Assembly (NCBI RefSeq): GCF_017355935.1
Contig: NZ_JAFIQT010000001.1
Coordinates: 310,001 to 374,000 of the forward strand
Direction: 5' to 3'
Source: Telluribacter humicola
Lineage (GTDB): Bacteria > Bacteroidota > Bacteroidia > Cytophagales > Spirosomataceae
DNA length: 64,000 nucleotides
The notes below the pieces were generated by a model. The model saw only the letters and a list, made by a program, of their open reading frames with translations, did not search any database and was not told where the DNA came from. Every line of letters begins with the position of its first letter. Position 1 is the first letter of the stretch. Made by a program: the position numbers and the translations under genes. Shown piece after piece: positions 15,235-23,128 of this stretch.

Positions 15235-15654
15235 TTAATCCTCCGAAGACGTATCCTTCTTACTCTTACGGCCTGGCTTACCCTTACTTGGTGCCGACTC
15301 CTTCTTATTTAATGCTTTAATCTCTTCCAGTCTTTTTACCTTATTAATCGCCCACATCGTATCCCGGACATTTTCAAGTCCTTTGATCAGGGTTTCAACT
15401 GATTCAATACTGCCAAACTTAAAATACACCACCTCACCTTTCACCTGGTCAATGTGCGTCGGGTACAAAATCTCCTCAGTATCCTCTGATTCCTCTGGAT
15501 CACTCTTTTCTTTCTCCTTCGGTTTACTGGGATTATAATTAAGTACCAGTACGTCAAAAGGCTCGATCATGGATAAGACATCCACATCTTTGAAACCAAG
15601 TGAAACAATGGTACCTGTTTTATCTCCAATTGGCTGATTATGTTGAATAGGCAT
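15235..15654 (-). CDS. Unknown phage protein with charged linker and basic tail
   Basis: Not recognised. 139 residues. An N-terminal beta-like part (KTGTIVSLGFKDVDVLSM) is followed by a low-complexity charged linker (PKEKEKSDPEESEDTEE), a central helical part, and a basic C-terminus (SKGKPGRKSKKDTSS) that may contact nucleic acid. Confidence 0.45.
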   Translation of the reverse strand: MPIQHNQPIGDKTGTIVSLGFKDVDVLSMIEPFDVLVLNYNPSKPKEKEKSDPEESEDTEEILYPTHIDQVKGEVVYFKFGSIESVETLIKGLENVRDTMWAINKVKRLEEIKALNKKESAPSKGKPGRKSKKDTSSED

Positions 15655-15717
15655 GGTAGTGGTTTTTTGGTTTTAGTACAGCTCCCAATATCGTAGATAT
15701 TCCGGATTTATACCAGC

Positions 15718-15743
15718 AAAGCCCCGACCAATGCCGGGGCTTT
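15718..15743. terminator. Intrinsic terminator, GCCCCGACCA family copy 4
   Basis: AAAGCCCCG (15718-15726) with CGGGGCTTT (15735-15743); the loop is one base shorter than in the other copies. Lies downstream of the gene at 15791 and of stem-loop 15754-15771. Confidence 0.7.
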
Positions 15744-15753
15744 CTTGCTACCA

Positions 15754-15771
15754 GTGCCACCCAAGTGGCAC
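15754..15771 (-). other. Stop-proximal stem-loop (GTGCCAC family)
   Basis: GTGCCAC and GTGGCAC arms around a 4-nt loop, beginning 20 nt after the stop at 15791. A short member of the family at 17268, 17697, 18273, 19841 and 29459. Confidence 0.5.
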
Positions 15772-15790
15772 CGGTACCTGGTACAAAGGT

Positions 15791-16330
15791 TTACATAGTA
15801 CTATCCGAAAAATACACCACACCCCGCTTATCCATCATCCTGAAAGCCAGCTTCTCTATTTCATTCATATCCTTATCCACCTCGATGAGTGGATGGAAAA
15901 AGCATTTGAATCCCTTATCCAGATAGTTGGTGTTTAGTTCTTCCCCGAACATACGAATGGTTTTCAGAGATGCTTCACAAAACAGGTCTTTGTTGGCAAC
16001 CAGATGTTCGTAGCGTACGCCCGGCAATGTTTCGATTTCATCGTAGATACCCACATGCATCTGTGAACAGAAGCGAGTGTTGTACGCGGAGTTGGTCAGC
16101 ATGGCATGTCTCATCACCCGAGCTTCTGGCGTTCTTTCTTCCGGATCGTTTCTTTCATTCCAGTCAGCGCTGAACTCCCATTCATCAGGGTTGGTGATAT
16201 CGACGCTTCTGACTCCTACCACGTGCTGACCGTAGTTGCCCAGTACGTGATAGGTTTCACCAGATACCTTATGACGTACCAATACCGTAGCATCCAATTC
16301 GGATAAATCTTTTACATTATTCCATTTCAT
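15791..16330 (-). CDS. Phage protein of unknown function
   Basis: Not recognised. 179 residues, soluble. The N-terminal third looks like a small beta barrel (DATVLVRHKVSGETYHVLG, HVVGVRSVDI), the rest is helical with a few aromatic clusters. A TAAATCA..CACTTAA sequence upstream of its start resembles the recurrent phage motif loosely. Confidence 0.45.
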   Translation of the reverse strand: MKWNNVKDLSELDATVLVRHKVSGETYHVLGNYGQHVVGVRSVDITNPDEWEFSADWNERNDPEERTPEARVMRHAMLTNSAYNTRFCSQMHVGIYDEIETLPGVRYEHLVANKDLFCEASLKTIRMFGEELNTNYLDKGFKCFFHPLIEVDKDMNEIEKLAFRMMDKRGVVYFSDSTM

Positions 16331-16382
16331 AGTTAAGTGCTTTTGAAGTTAATAGGATTATGATTTAATGGTACTCTGGTCA

Positions 16383-16913
16383 TCATCTCGCTTGATAGTT
16401 CGTTTTTTCTAGAAAGTTCGGATCGTTATTAAGACTGAGAAGTAAGTTTTGACCAGCCTTAAATGCCTTTTCTTCCAGCTCCCGTATGTCTCCAACATGA
16501 TTTGAAATGAAAATATTGATAGCCCCCACCATCGCTTTCACTGCCTCGTATTGAACTCGAGTTATAACCCCTTCGAAAATATAACTACCAGCTTGGAGAC
16601 CTATGTACAAGTGTTCTGCGGCTTGCTCGTAGGATCCTCCGGGTATAGCTACAGACTGAAAAATTTTAACAATAGCTTTGTCTAATTCTTCTACCCGGTG
16701 CCTGCCGTCTATAGTAAGCCAGTACAAGCAGGTTCTAAACCTCACAAGCACAAATTCATTCTTGTCTAGAATATCCAGAGCGAGTTGCTGCTTTCGACCC
16801 AACCTAAGCAGAGTAAAACAATTGAAACATAAACCGTTTTTTGTTGGTCTAGCATCTTCGAGTCCGGGCCTATCACATCCTGGACAAGGGGCTGTACCTC
16901 TATACATTTTCAT
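16383..16913 (-). CDS. Zinc-finger-like phage protein of unknown function
   Basis: 176 residues. The N-terminus has two cysteine pairs (CPGC at residues 9-12 and CFNC near 29-32) with the spacing of a zinc ribbon. The rest is helical, including GSYEQAAEHLYIGLQAGSYIF and VQYEAVKAMVGAIN. A DNA- or RNA-binding role is plausible, but no family was recognised. Confidence 0.5.
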   Translation of the reverse strand: MKMYRGTAPCPGCDRPGLEDARPTKNGLCFNCFTLLRLGRKQQLALDILDKNEFVLVRFRTCLYWLTIDGRHRVEELDKAIVKIFQSVAIPGGSYEQAAEHLYIGLQAGSYIFEGVITRVQYEAVKAMVGAINIFISNHVGDIRELEEKAFKAGQNLLLSLNNDPNFLEKTNYQAR

Positions 16914-16935
16914 AGATTGACTAGTAGTTGATTAG

Positions 16936-17250
16936 TTAAAATAATGTATACTGGCCTCTATGATCCGTTGCTTCGAAAATGACCTGAGGGGTAGGGACCT
17001 TAATGATAAAGTCGGCAGGCATCGTCTTGCAGCGCCAGCAGCTTGCCTCGGGCAGGTAGCCGTTGAGATAGCTATTATGACTTAGGTTCTCCGTAAACTT
17101 TTTGCCATCAAGCAAAAAGTTGTCAAGGTTGACGTAAGTCAAGTAGTAGAGATGCTCTTGCTCAATAAGTAGAATCCTTTTGATAATGCCGGGACGGTGC
17201 CAATAATTAGCAAGGATCCAGTCGCCAACTTGCAGGTGAAGTGTCTCCAT
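16936..17250 (-). CDS. Small phage protein of unknown function
   Basis: Not recognised. 104 residues, beta-rich and aromatic (VGDWILANYWHRPGIIKRI, HLYYLTYVNLDN), with CWRC near residue 72 as a lone cysteine pair. The opening resembles small SH3-like barrels; this is only an impression. Confidence 0.42.
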   Translation of the reverse strand: METLHLQVGDWILANYWHRPGIIKRILLIEQEHLYYLTYVNLDNFLLDGKKFTENLSHNSYLNGYLPEASCWRCKTMPADFIIKVPTPQVIFEATDHRGQYTLF

Positions 17251-17267
17251 TATTCAGTCTTTTAGTA

Positions 17268-17296
17268 CCCGCACCACGGTTCACCCGTGGTGCGGG
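17268..17296 (-). other. Stop-proximal stem-loop, strongest member
   Basis: A 12-bp stem (17268-17279 with 17285-17296) and 5-nt loop, 8 nt after the stop at 17305 and 18 nt before the next start. As minus-strand RNA the loop reads GUGAA following G. No T-run follows, so it is unlikely to be a normal terminator. Confidence 0.6.
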
Positions 17297-17304
17297 GAGT
17301 TTAT

Positions 17305-17667
17305 TTAGCCAGTGATATCGCGCTTAGGCTCATTCACCGGGATCTCCGGAAAGTCATCATCCGGTACGGCCGGTTCGCGAAGAGCTCGATACTGCTGAAC
17401 GTAGCGATTCAGCTCGTCATAGAATTCCCTCCCGACTTCGGACAACTCTTGCTCCGTAGCCTCGATGGCCTTCCGGTAAATGGCCTGGCTGCTTGCAAGA
17501 TCCAGTAGGGGATAGCCCTCGATGGTTACCGGTCTGACGCCGGCCAGCTGCTGTTGAAACGTCTTAAGCTTTTTCTCAACGTGATTGAATCGCTGAGCAA
17601 TGGGGACCACATGATCCAGGAAGGTGACAGGGGTACTAAGCTCCTGCTGTAAAGTTTGATTGTCCAT
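17305..17667 (-). CDS. Phage protein of unknown function, coiled-coil
   Basis: I choose the ATG at 17667 (120 residues), with MDNQTLQQELSTPVTF at the N-terminus; the longer frame to 17703 would run into a stem-loop. The middle is helical and charged (RFNHVEKKLKTFQQQLAG, ATEQELSEVGREFYDELN). Not recognised. Confidence 0.45.
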   Translation of the reverse strand: MDNQTLQQELSTPVTFLDHVVPIAQRFNHVEKKLKTFQQQLAGVRPVTIEGYPLLDLASSQAIYRKAIEATEQELSEVGREFYDELNRYVQQYRALREPAVPDDDFPEIPVNEPKRDITG

Positions 17668-17696
17668 GAATAGGGGATTGATATGAGTTTGAGATA

Positions 17697-17719
17697 GTGC
17701 CACGGATTACCCGTGGCAC
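17697..17719 (-). other. Stop-proximal stem-loop
   Basis: GTGCCACGG and CCGTGGCAC arms, 5-nt loop, 9 nt after the MazG-like stop at 17729. Minus-strand RNA loop GUAAU. Near-identical arms to the copies at 17268 and 18273. Confidence 0.6.
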
Positions 17720-17728
17720 CGTTAGGTT

Positions 17729-18226
17729 TTATCCTTCAATCTGCTGTTCGATGACTCCAGTACTGAGCACCCCCACCAGATTCGGGAGCGCGAAGCCCAG
17801 TGCCTTCATCACCTTACCGTCACCTGTCCGCTTTACGATATAATAGTCCCCCACCTGCTCATAGTACGCCTCCGTCCCCACATCGCGCAGCGAGGCAATG
17901 GTTTGCTCGGCATGCTCCACACTGGTACAGGCTTTCGTCATGTTGGAACGGTGGATAGCTTCCAGAATGGCATCCTTATATGGATGCAACCCGCAGTTAA
18001 GAAAGAACCCATCCAGCACGTACTGGATGTCGCCCAACGCATCCGCCAATCCCACTAGGTCACCCTCTTCCACGGCGGTCTGCAGCTCCTTCAACTCTTC
18101 TATCATAAAATTCACGCGGAAGGAGACAGTCGCCTGATCAGGCAGGGTAGGAGCAGAAGCCACCGTATGGTTAAATACTTCATGAAACTCCTGTACTAAG
18201 CGGATTGAGTTAATAGATTGTGTCAT
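17729..18226 (-). CDS. MazG/HisE-type nucleoside triphosphate pyrophosphohydrolase
   Basis: I choose the ATG at 18226 (165 residues, MTQSINSIRLVQEFHEVF). The all-alpha NTP-PPase signature is visible: FMIEELKELQTAVEEGD (EExxE-type metal ligands) and GLADALGDIQYVLDGFF (the second acidic helix, D..D). These enzymes hydrolyse NTPs to NMP and pyrophosphate; phages use them to reshape nucleotide pools or blunt (p)ppGpp signalling. Its neighbour ThyX supports a nucleotide-metabolism role. A C-terminal extension of about 55 residues (YYEQVGDYYIVKRTGDGKV) is unusual. Confidence 0.78.
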   Translation of the reverse strand: MTQSINSIRLVQEFHEVFNHTVASAPTLPDQATVSFRVNFMIEELKELQTAVEEGDLVGLADALGDIQYVLDGFFLNCGLHPYKDAILEAIHRSNMTKACTSVEHAEQTIASLRDVGTEAYYEQVGDYYIVKRTGDGKVMKALGFALPNLVGVLSTGVIEQQIEG

Positions 18227-18272
18227 GTCTGAAAAGTCAGTTTTGAAAGTGAGATATTTTATTTGATTCCCC

Positions 18273-18294
18273 GCACCACGATCACCCGTGGCAC
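18273..18294 (-). other. Stop-proximal stem-loop with G-U pairs
   Basis: As minus-strand RNA, GUGCCACG pairs with CGUGGUGC using two G-U pairs, with loop GGUGAU. The DNA arms are not perfectly complementary, but the RNA arms pair fully on this strand, which argues for RNA function. 17 nt after the stop at 18312. Confidence 0.55.
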
Positions 18295-18311
18295 GAGAGG
18301 GTAAATAGTAT

Positions 18312-18569
18312 TTAATTCGACTGAAACATTTTCCTGGCAGTATCACCATCTATCTTTTCTATCCGGACAGAGTGAATAAGGAAGCCTAGAAAGTAAATGC
18401 AGTAGGTGTAATCAACTAGGTACACATGTGCATTACCCTGCACGTACCAACCTCCAGATCCACGATAGACCTTCACCTTAATCAGCCGTGTCTTAGTATA
18501 GATGACAATAGGTGGTAACAGTGAACTCTTATTATGAACTTGTCCTTCTGAATTTACCTGCTCGCTCAT
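18312..18569 (-). CDS. Small phage protein of unknown function
   Basis: Not recognised. 85 residues, beta-prone with a hydrophobic C-terminal half (YLVDYTYCIYFLGFLIHS). Its ATG overlaps the thyX stop by 4 nt, so it is co-translated with ThyX. No motif. Confidence 0.45.
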   Translation of the reverse strand: MSEQVNSEGQVHNKSSLLPPIVIYTKTRLIKVKVYRGSGGWYVQGNAHVYLVDYTYCIYFLGFLIHSVRIEKIDGDTARKMFQSN

Positions 18570-19213
18570 AGGGCCAGGGCTTTTGCAATGTGGGGGAAGT
18601 TCGCCTCAAACACATCCCGGATGGCCAGCGCAATCTGCCGGTGTTCCAGCTGCGTGTGGGCATCACAGCGTATCTGCAGGTAGTGGATCCAGCTCCGGAT
18701 ACTCCCTTTCATATAGATACGGGTCTGCGTCGTGATCGGCAGTACAAACCGGGCGCACTCCTTCGCCACCTGCCGGTCTAGCATCTCGGTGTAGATGGTC
18801 TGCGAGAGCGCCATCAGCTCCTGCACACGCCCATCAAAGTACGCCTGGTCTTCCTCCGTCAGTACGTCGGCCGACGACTGGCGGTTCTTCTCCGCCTGGT
18901 ACCGGAGCTGCATCGGCTCCATGTCATTCACCCGGGCGTACCGTTGCGAAAATTCCTGAAACGAGAAGGACCGATGGCGCAGGATCTGCTGAGCAATGCC
19001 CCGGCTCGTCACGATCTCCACCGTCATGTCCACCATCTCGAAAGGCGACCAGTGTTTGTTCTTGACCAGGTAGGCCAGCAGTTTATCAGAGGTTTCGGAG
19101 TTCAGCTGGTTGGACGGGTTACTCACCCGGGCGATGTACACAATCAGCTCCTCCGGAGAGAGCCCTTTTTCTTCAACAAATGATTGAGTCAGGGATACAA
19201 GTTTTACGTGCAT
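18566..19213 (-). CDS. thyX: Flavin-dependent thymidylate synthase ThyX
   Basis: 215 residues. The ThyX signature RHRxxSxxxxSQR is complete at residues 79-91 (RHRSFSFQEFSQR), preceded by HWSPFEMVDMTVEI and followed by a C-terminal RSWIHYLQIRCDAHTQLEHR segment that carries the conserved substrate-binding Arg. It makes dTMP from dUMP with FAD and methylene-tetrahydrofolate. Common in phages; here it pairs with the MazG-like protein. A confident assignment. Confidence 0.95.
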   Translation of the reverse strand: MHVKLVSLTQSFVEEKGLSPEELIVYIARVSNPSNQLNSETSDKLLAYLVKNKHWSPFEMVDMTVEIVTSRGIAQQILRHRSFSFQEFSQRYARVNDMEPMQLRYQAEKNRQSSADVLTEEDQAYFDGRVQELMALSQTIYTEMLDRQVAKECARFVLPITTQTRIYMKGSIRSWIHYLQIRCDAHTQLEHRQIALAIRDVFEANFPHIAKALAL

Positions 19214-19296
19214 GAATGTTATTATTTAATGGTTAAAGTCTATAAATAATTGGATGATACATAGCCGACTGTAGCTAGCTTTGGCTTATGGCATAT

Positions 19297-19776
19297 CTAG
19301 AGCCAAACACCGGCGCTGTCGGGGGCGGTACGGATATCTCCTCCTTCAAAGCCTGCTGCAATCTCTTCGGGAATGTTTCCGTCAAAAGCCTTTCGTAGGT
19401 CGCCTACTGTATAGCCAACTACGCCTCCCGACTGTTGAATGAACAGGTCAATAGCAATTCGTATAGTGCAGATAAAATCATCCTTACCTTTTTTGCTCAA
19501 CCCCCAGCTTTCGTAGTCATACTCGATTAGATCGTCCATGCGGCTACTCATGCTTTGCCTGTAGCAAGTGCGTCCATTTCCCATTTTGTAAGATTCGCCC
19601 TCATCCCAATTTTTACAATCCAACATATCATAAGGGTCCCATACTGCTATATCATCGGGGAAAAGATCGTCTAATACCGTTAGTAGACGCTCCCGATAGT
19701 CCTTACGCTTGGCTACCACCTTAGTAATCCATGTTTTAGCAAAGGCCTTGATTTCTAATGCTTTTTCTGGAGTCAT
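19297..19776 (-). CDS. Phage protein of unknown function
   Basis: I choose the ATG at 19776 (159 residues, MTPEKALEIKAFAKTWI), since the frame upstream to 19872 crosses a stem-loop. Helical and charged, with WDPYDMLDCKNWDEGESYK in the middle. Not recognised. Confidence 0.45.
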   Translation of the reverse strand: MTPEKALEIKAFAKTWITKVVAKRKDYRERLLTVLDDLFPDDIAVWDPYDMLDCKNWDEGESYKMGNGRTCYRQSMSSRMDDLIEYDYESWGLSKKGKDDFICTIRIAIDLFIQQSGGVVGYTVGDLRKAFDGNIPEEIAAGFEGGDIRTAPDSAGVWL

Positions 19777-19840
19777 AAAAGTTATAATTAAGTTTGCCTG
19801 CTCAGTCTCTTTGGAAATAATAGGCAGGAATATTGATTCA

Positions 19841-19863
19841 GTGCCACAGATCACCAGTGGCAC
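19841..19863 (-). other. Stop-proximal stem-loop
   Basis: GTGCCAC and GTGGCAC arms (19841-19847, 19857-19863). The minus-strand RNA loop contains GGUGAU, as at 18273. It starts 20 nt after the stop at 19883. Confidence 0.58.
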
Positions 19864-19882
19864 AGGTAGCATGTTGATTCGG

Positions 19883-20824
19883 CTACTTCAGTTGCAGCCG
19901 CTGGCAGGCCGTAATGGCCAGGATCTCCGTCTTAGCCAGGTCAATCAGCGTCTTCACCGAATCGTTGATGGCATTCGCCTGACCGATATAGGCCTTATCC
20001 TGCTTCACCATCCGGATATTCTCCATCAGGATCTCTTTCAGCTCCGGTACCACCGAAAGCGTCTGCACAGCGGGTACCGAAGCCTCTTCGGTCGGCAGAG
20101 CCGGCGTCGTAGGCACTTCCGGCAGGACGATGGCCATGGGAGGCAGAGCCGGTTCGCGCCGCTCGGCCTCCGGGCTAGGTGGGGTCGGCTCCGGAGCAGC
20201 AGCTGCTTTCAGCTTCCGGGGAGTGCGGGTGGTTTGCTTGGTCTTTCGGGGCTTGGCGGGAGCCTTCTCTTTCCGAGACGTCGCCCTGGGCGTACGAGCG
20301 GCCTGTGCCTGGGTAGTCTTCGGACGGTCTGATTCTCCGAGGTTCATTTTCAAAGGGGGCGCCAGGGCTTCGGCCACGACGGCATCCGGATCTTGATTCG
20401 ACTTCTTCATAGATTTTGATGGAATTGATTTCATTTTGCCCCGGTGGGCCACTCCCCAATCCAGATTACCTGTATCGGGCGTATCGACGAGCGCTTTCAT
20501 ATGAGTGGGGGTGTAGTGACCAGGTACGTATACCGTTCGGATCGGAGCCTCCTTGCGTCGGTCTGTGATCCCTTTCAGGGGACCTGGAATAGGGGCGCAT
20601 GGGCCGGTTCCCCCTGGGGGCGGAACCACAAACTGATTCAGCAGCCCCGACGCATCCACCAGATCCACCGCAAACAGACGCTTACTCGTGTACAGCACAA
20701 ACTGCTGATCTTTTACCAGGTAGCTCTCAATTTTATGGGCGCATCCATCCTGCTGACACAGGTAGCGTCGGCCGACCATAGCCTTGGCTCGGAGTTCCAG
20801 GTGCTGGGTTTGATCAGGATTCAT
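19883..20824 (-). CDS. Unknown phage protein with long basic Pro/Ala linker
   Basis: Not recognised. 313 residues. The N-terminal 110 form a compact domain with CQQDGCAHKIESYLV (a C-x4-C-x-H cluster that could bind zinc) and VLYTSKRLFAVDLVD. Residues about 140-235 are a basic, disordered-looking linker rich in K, R, T, P and A. The last 60 are helical (LKEILMENIRMVKQDKAYIG). It overlaps the SANT-repeat gene by 11 nt. Likely nucleic-acid-associated. Confidence 0.5.
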   Translation of the reverse strand: MNPDQTQHLELRAKAMVGRRYLCQQDGCAHKIESYLVKDQQFVLYTSKRLFAVDLVDASGLLNQFVVPPPGGTGPCAPIPGPLKGITDRRKEAPIRTVYVPGHYTPTHMKALVDTPDTGNLDWGVAHRGKMKSIPSKSMKKSNQDPDAVVAEALAPPLKMNLGESDRPKTTQAQAARTPRATSRKEKAPAKPRKTKQTTRTPRKLKAAAAPEPTPPSPEAERREPALPPMAIVLPEVPTTPALPTEEASVPAVQTLSVVPELKEILMENIRMVKQDKAYIGQANAINDSVKTLIDLAKTEILAITACQRLQLK

Positions 20825-21617
20825 CGTGATTAGAGGATTTTAAGAGACGGTTCAGTTTCAATTGTTCACGTTTCAGCTCGATCAGCTCCGGATGTTTCAG
20901 CATCTCCGGAATCAGCTCCGGATTCCTCTTGGTCGCCAGGGCATACGCCACGTAGCCATCCGAGTAGTTGAGTGAGCCGCTGTTTTGAATAATGGTGTCA
21001 CAGCGCGCGCGGTTAAATGCACTTTGCATAATCGATTTGACCTGTTCAGGCGTTCGGATCAGCCCGAGCAAGCTCCGTTTCTTCCATACCGACTTTTTAC
21101 TGAAAGTCCGCTTGTCGTCCGGAAACAGAGCGTTCAGAAGTTCGGCCAGTTCTACATCCCCTTTTTCGGCATAGTGCGCTTTCACAATGGCTTCCTGCTC
21201 GGGTGTCCAGGCAACGGCCGGTTCATTCCGGCGCAGCCCATGACGATAGAGGTGAGCGCGCAGCGTCGATGGTGGAATCTTCAGGGTGCGGGCCAGTTGC
21301 TCGTTGGACAGGTGCATATAGTTATTTCGGATGTAGGCCTTATCCTCCTGACTGAATAACGTTCGTACACCCGATCGGCTTTGCTTGGCTGCCGAAGGAG
21401 CAGGTCGCGCGCTAATTCCCAGTTTGAAGGCTTTCGTCGAGATACTTTGCACACTCCGACCAAGTACCTGTGACATCTGACGTCGGGATTCGCTCTTGTA
21501 GTTGGCCCGCAGGTAGTCCAGTTCCCAGTCTGACCATACTTTGAGCTTGGCAGTTTCATCCTGATTGTCCCTGGGCGAAAACCACCGGATCTGAAACTTT
21601 ACAGCGCTTTCATCCAT
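20814..21617 (-). CDS. Triple SANT/Myb-like (HTH) DNA-binding protein
   Basis: ATG at 21617 (267 residues). Three consecutive SANT/Myb-like trihelical repeats: VWSDWELDYLRANYKSES near residue 27, LFSQEDKAYIRNNYMHLS near 87, and AWTPEQEAIVKAHYAEKGD near 136, each with the W/F..E...I/L..NY pattern and a recognition helix such as SNEQLARTLKIPPSTLRAHL. Repeated domains of this kind bind long or repeated DNA sites. A helical tail with LIPEMLKHPELIELKREQLK follows. Its start follows an extended Shine-Dalgarno. Binding to the octamer array is a hypothesis. Confidence 0.72.
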   Translation of the reverse strand: MDESAVKFQIRWFSPRDNQDETAKLKVWSDWELDYLRANYKSESRRQMSQVLGRSVQSISTKAFKLGISARPAPSAAKQSRSGVRTLFSQEDKAYIRNNYMHLSNEQLARTLKIPPSTLRAHLYRHGLRRNEPAVAWTPEQEAIVKAHYAEKGDVELAELLNALFPDDKRTFSKKSVWKKRSLLGLIRTPEQVKSIMQSAFNRARCDTIIQNSGSLNYSDGYVAYALATKRNPELIPEMLKHPELIELKREQLKLNRLLKSSNHDES

Positions 21618-21924
21618 CACCTTTCACCTCCTTTCTATACTTAGGTTGTTTCATCGCTTCCCGGAGCCGTTCATGGATCGGACTCGTCGGGAGTATATCT
21701 ATCTGATCATCGAGTATCCGACAAATTTCTATCGCTACCCGCTCCACCTGTGAGGGAGCGTTCGGATTAGGCGGACAGGAGGGACGGCGTGGTGCAGGAG
21801 ATGCAGCCCGATCAGGGCGCGTCATCTGCCGGGTAGTCCACAAAACACCAAGGAAGAATCCTACCGCTAACCCTATGGTAACCAGGAACAGGGCTTCTCC
21901 GTAGTCAATGTAGCCTGGGCTCAC
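21610..21924 (-). CDS. Small single-pass membrane protein
   Basis: GTG start at 21924, overlapping the upstream stop as GTGA and preceded by AAGGAGGTG. One membrane helix at residues 9-29 (GEALFLVTIGLAVGFFLG) followed by a Pro/Arg-rich stretch and a short helical cytoplasmic tail (VERVAIEICRILDD). The last codons include the Shine-Dalgarno for the next gene. Unknown function. Confidence 0.55.
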   Translation of the reverse strand: MSPGYIDYGEALFLVTIGLAVGFFLGVLWTTRQMTRPDRAASPAPRRPSCPPNPNAPSQVERVAIEICRILDDQIDILPTSPIHERLREAMKQPKYRKEVKGDG

Positions 21925-22193
21925 CCTTCACCTCCTTCCCGTCTATGTAGTACCTGCCTGATCTTGCCCGCCTTAACCTGGTCTTTCCATAGTTGGCAGG
22001 CTACCGGGTAGGGGAGCAGGCTCCCCCGTTCCAGTACCGAGTAGTGCTCCGGCATAAAGCCCCGGTCGGACGAGGCGTACCCAATCCCCACCACCACAAA
22101 CTCCCGGCTGCCATCGGCCGACATCCACCAGCTGTTCCGGTGGATCGTCAGATCCTTCACGGTAGCTTTCTCGTCTTGTACTAGCTCTGACAT
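21921..22193 (-). CDS. Small phage protein of unknown function
   Basis: Not recognised. 90 residues with NSWWMSADGSREFVVVGI and YASSDRGFMPEHYSVL, a beta-like fold. The C-terminus reads REGGEG because the codons double as the Shine-Dalgarno of the next gene (junction family). Confidence 0.48.
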   Translation of the reverse strand: MSELVQDEKATVKDLTIHRNSWWMSADGSREFVVVGIGYASSDRGFMPEHYSVLERGSLLPYPVACQLWKDQVKAGKIRQVLHRREGGEG

Positions 22194-22217
22194 AGCTTTT
22201 ACGATTAAGGTGAAGAA

Positions 22218-22757
22218 CTAGTACCGGTGAGAAGTCCAGTGGATCAAACGGCCTTGCCAGATTCCAGGCTTGGGTAAGAACCATTGCTCAAATTGATCCA
22301 GGTTCTCGAATCCATCGTTTTTCGCAATCTCCTGCACATCCTCCTGGCTCCATATAAAGGGCTTCGTCGGTCCCCCAAATTGAAGCCGGATACGTGTATG
22401 CGCTTGCCGTTCCATCAGGACATTCTGCACACCCACGCAATCCATTTCAGAAAACTGCCAGTAGTGCTTCGACCGGTTGAACAGTACGGCGTGGATCGTC
22501 ATACCTGGTTTCCATCGTCGGGTCTTGTCACCTCGGAATGTGTGTAGTTTAGGACGGGGAGCCTGTAACGTTAAGTCTGGACGGTAGGGGACATCTTTCT
22601 CTTTGAGGTCGATCATCCAGGAGAAGCGTGTCCCTTCCCCCCATTTAAGATATTCGTATTTATTACCATACTTTTCATTAGGCAGGCTGGCCATGATCTT
22701 CTCCACGAAGTAGTTCGGCTGGCCATCTTTGAAATGCGTACTGAATGGTAGTATCAT
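22218..22757 (-). CDS. ASCH-like phage protein
   Basis: 179 residues. The opening MILPFSTHFKDGQPNYFVEK, then KLHTFRGDKTRRWKPGMTIH, a VGVQNVLMER segment and NDGFENLDQFEQWF match a family of ASCH-like (PUA-fold-related) phage proteins I recall from Bacteroidota; ASCH domains are thought to bind RNA or modified nucleotides. The start follows a perfect extended Shine-Dalgarno embedded in the upstream gene end. The specific ligand is unknown. Confidence 0.55.
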   Translation of the reverse strand: MILPFSTHFKDGQPNYFVEKIMASLPNEKYGNKYEYLKWGEGTRFSWMIDLKEKDVPYRPDLTLQAPRPKLHTFRGDKTRRWKPGMTIHAVLFNRSKHYWQFSEMDCVGVQNVLMERQAHTRIRLQFGGPTKPFIWSQEDVQEIAKNDGFENLDQFEQWFLPKPGIWQGRLIHWTSHRY

Positions 22758-23128
22758 AGCCCCTCACCTCCTTTCTTGGCTTTAATCTCGCGGGTGTCAT
22801 AACTAAAATCCTCGTCTTCACTAATCAATTTTAGACTGATACCAGCGGTATATTGGCTGTCTTCAATCGCTGTATAACCTTCGCCAAACTGAGTCTTGAT
22901 TGTGCCATCAAAGCGTAGGATCTTGACGTAGCCAAAGCCTTCAATAAATCCTTGACCGCTTCCCCCGCGCATAATGGCGTAAGCCAGGCTTTCTGCTATA
23001 TCCTTTACTGAATCTGCTTTCCAAAATGACTTTGACCAATCCGAAAGAGCCTTTTCGTCCCAAACCGTCTCATCGATTATGATTTCATATTCGTCGGTTC
23101 GAATAACACTGACATTGAATGTCTTCAT
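22754..23128 (-). CDS. Phage protein of unknown function
   Basis: Not recognised. 124 residues, small alpha/beta pattern (FNVSVIRTDEYEIIIDETVW, DIAESLAYAIMRGGSGQGF). It ends in KKGGEGL, encoded by the junction that carries the next gene's Shine-Dalgarno, and begins at a junction of the same kind. Confidence 0.48.
   Translation of the reverse strand: MKTFNVSVIRTDEYEIIIDETVWDEKALSDWSKSFWKADSVKDIAESLAYAIMRGGSGQGFIEGFGYVKILRFDGTIKTQFGEGYTAIEDSQYTAGISLKLISEDEDFSYDTREIKAKKGGEGL

Noticed and set aside
13382-15743. Integron-type cassette array with attC sites
   Set aside because: The repeated hairpins follow terminator rules (AT base with T-run, GC core) and lack attC features; there is no integron integrase.
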